DNA of 64,000 bases from Amblyomma americanum. Taxonomy: Eukaryota > Arthropoda > Arachnida > Ixodida > Ixodidae. The notes under the pieces were generated by a model that did no database searches, was not told the origin of the DNA, and was given only the letters and a program-made list of their open reading frames with translations. Within the stretch, counting starts at the first letter, position 1. Each line of letters begins with the position of its first letter. Positions 1 through 64,000 of this stretch are shown one piece after another. The stretch spans positions 165,269,183 to 165,333,182 of the forward strand of contig NC_135500.1 in the NCBI RefSeq assembly GCF_052857255.1, read 5' to 3'. A program made the position numbers and the translations under genes.

Positions 1-1018
1 CAGGTTCGCGTTCTTCGACGTACTCGAAGTAAATATCAAGCTACACAAATAGGAGGACGACACACCTTCGCGTCGTTATCCGCACCTGCGTCAGGAAGAC
101 GCGAAGGCACGTGATTCATCTGCATGTGGAGTTGAGCCTTTATTCATTCGCACTTGCGAGTCGCGGAGGCCGCAAACATCATGACCAAGAAAGGGCGGTA
201 GCAAATGGTCGCTTATAGAGCTTCTGAAGTTTTTTTTTTTTTCAGAATGCCGCAATCTTGCTCTCCTTGTCACTGGATTTGAAAGTTACATGGCTGCCGC
301 TGTCTAACGTTCCCAGCTCAACAGTCACGTATGCGGTGTGTTGTGTATCTCATTGAAATCACTTACAATCACTTGTATTAATGATGCCTTCGCGGCGGCG
401 TTATTTTAAGTGATAAATGAACTGCATGGCTGGCACAGCTTGCTTCGGAGATTTCTGATACCGGAGATACTTGGAAAAAAAAACAGAAAGAAAAGAATTT
501 CCGTAAATCGTTTAAGGTGTACTTTGTGCATGTATGCCAGTTCTACAGGAGAGCCTAGGGGCTTTGGAAGTTAGCCCCTTAATGAGAATTCCTCGCAAAT
601 TTAGGTGCTTGCTATTCTGGCAACACTGGGCAGCGGCAGCTACATTTCTTTCATGCCCTGCAGCGCGAGAAAAAAAAGGAACGCGGCACTGGATTCGCTT
701 AGGCTGAAAAGCGATAGTTATGGGACAGTCAATCGAATTGCCTCGCTCCAGACTCCAGTCGCTAAGACTCTGATCCAAGCAATGTCACTTCAGGTCGTGA
801 CGTGGCGATGACAAGGCGCTTGTTCGACATGCGGCTTTGATTGGCGGCCACGTAAATCCCGGTAGAATTCGTTCCAAACGAGAGTCTACGTGATAGTGAC
901 TCGCATGTCGCGCTTGCCAGTGCGAATGTCGACAGCTGAGAGCTGCTGCTATACTTGGTCGCGAGCCCTGTCGCCCGACCTCCGCGTCTAGAAAGTTTGA
1001 ATGCATACGACGACGCAC
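1..1018. other. Intron sequence after the last visible exon
   Basis: Intron of DYNC2H1 running off the window. I searched both strands for the next block (the dynein ALHF segment before AAA6) and saw nothing that matches, and no recognisable repeat apart from short A runs. Confidence 0.6.
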
Positions 1019-63413
<62,395 letters not shown>

Positions 63414-63767
63414 CTGCGCAGAGAGATTCGCTCTCATCATGTAGCTCAATTGCGACGACAGAACAGTTCTCCTTGCACTACTGTCCGTTGTAAGAAACTG
63501 TCGCAATGGGCATCTGAAACACTCAGTCGACTCGGCGAAATGCCGTACTGGCGATTATTCTAAGCTATGAACAGACTGCGCTGTGTCGTTTTCCTTCGTC
63601 GGGTGTACGGTAAAAGGGTGAAGCCACAAATCGTCAGCGCGGAATTTATTTTTTTTTTCCGTAATGTTTTCAATGCCCACCTCATTCCAAGCAATCCTTC
63701 CTTCTAGCGTGCTCTTGCTTCCTTCCCACTTCACGCATAACTAAGCAATATCAGGCGTTTGTAACTC

Positions 63768-64000
63768 TTTTAACGCGATTGCGTTAAAGACCCCGTTACC
63801 CAGAAAATCGGGCGTCGGCGTTGTCGGCGTTGTGAGCGAAAAATCACGAGCATGACTCTGTCAGGTGGTGCCCAGAGAGCAATCTAGGAGGCAGGTGGGT
63901 CACCTAGGTCACGTGACCTTGCGGTGTCATCTCAATCTGTCCGCCAGATAGTGAGCAAACTGTGGGAGTTAAATTAATGATTGGTCGCTCGGGAAGAGAA
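63768..64000 (+). repeat. Three-copy repeat family, copy 3 (cut by window end)
   Basis: Begins TTTTAACGCGATTGCGTTAA and runs to the window edge. It keeps GTGAGCGAAAAATCACG and CACCTAGGTCACGTGACCTT in the same order as copy 2. Confidence 0.65.

Overview
The window is animal nuclear DNA, most likely from an ixodid (hard) tick. The intron-rich gene structure, the low-copy GC-rich exons set in repeat-filled introns, and several copies of a tRNA-derived SINE that resembles the tick Ruka family all point that way. The species assignment is an inference; I could not search a database.

Almost the whole window is the middle of one gene on the minus strand: the heavy chain of cytoplasmic dynein 2 (DYNC2H1), the motor for retrograde intraflagellar transport. 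I resolved 49 coding exons between 63413 and 1019. Joined in order, they give one uninterrupted frame of 2903 codons with matching phase at all 48 junctions. The frame runs from the N-terminal tail (roughly residue 600 of the human protein) to just past AAA5 (roughly residue 3550). The first exons lie beyond 64000 and the AAA6/C-terminal exons lie below position 1, so promoter, start codon, stop codon and poly(A) site are all outside the window.

Layout, 5' to 3' of the gene (high to low coordinates): tail, exons 1-7 (63413-53456); linker region, exons 8-17 (51274-39567); AAA1 with intact Walker A and B, exons 18-22 (38709-33649); AAA2, exons 23-27 (33118-26421); AAA3, exons 28-33 (25709-18441), with a good P-loop but no acidic Walker B pair; AAA4, exons 34-38 (17549-10011), with a degenerate P-loop; stalk and microtubule-binding domain, exons 38-44; AAA5, exons 44-47, with a polyglutamine insert; and the coiled segment leading to AAA6, exons 48-49.

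The introns hold mobile-element debris: SINEs of two tail types, RTE-like, CR1-like and I-clade-like LINE fragments, a 658-bp palindromic MITE, a second MITE with terminal inverted repeats, a three-copy unclassified repeat family, three hairpin foldbacks, a 214-bp tandem duplication and several microsatellites. I saw no second protein-coding gene, no functional RNA gene, no CRISPR array and no sign of a new multi-gene system. The most notable points are four GC-AG introns in one gene, the eroded AAA3 Walker B motif, and the CAG-encoded glutamine run in AAA5.
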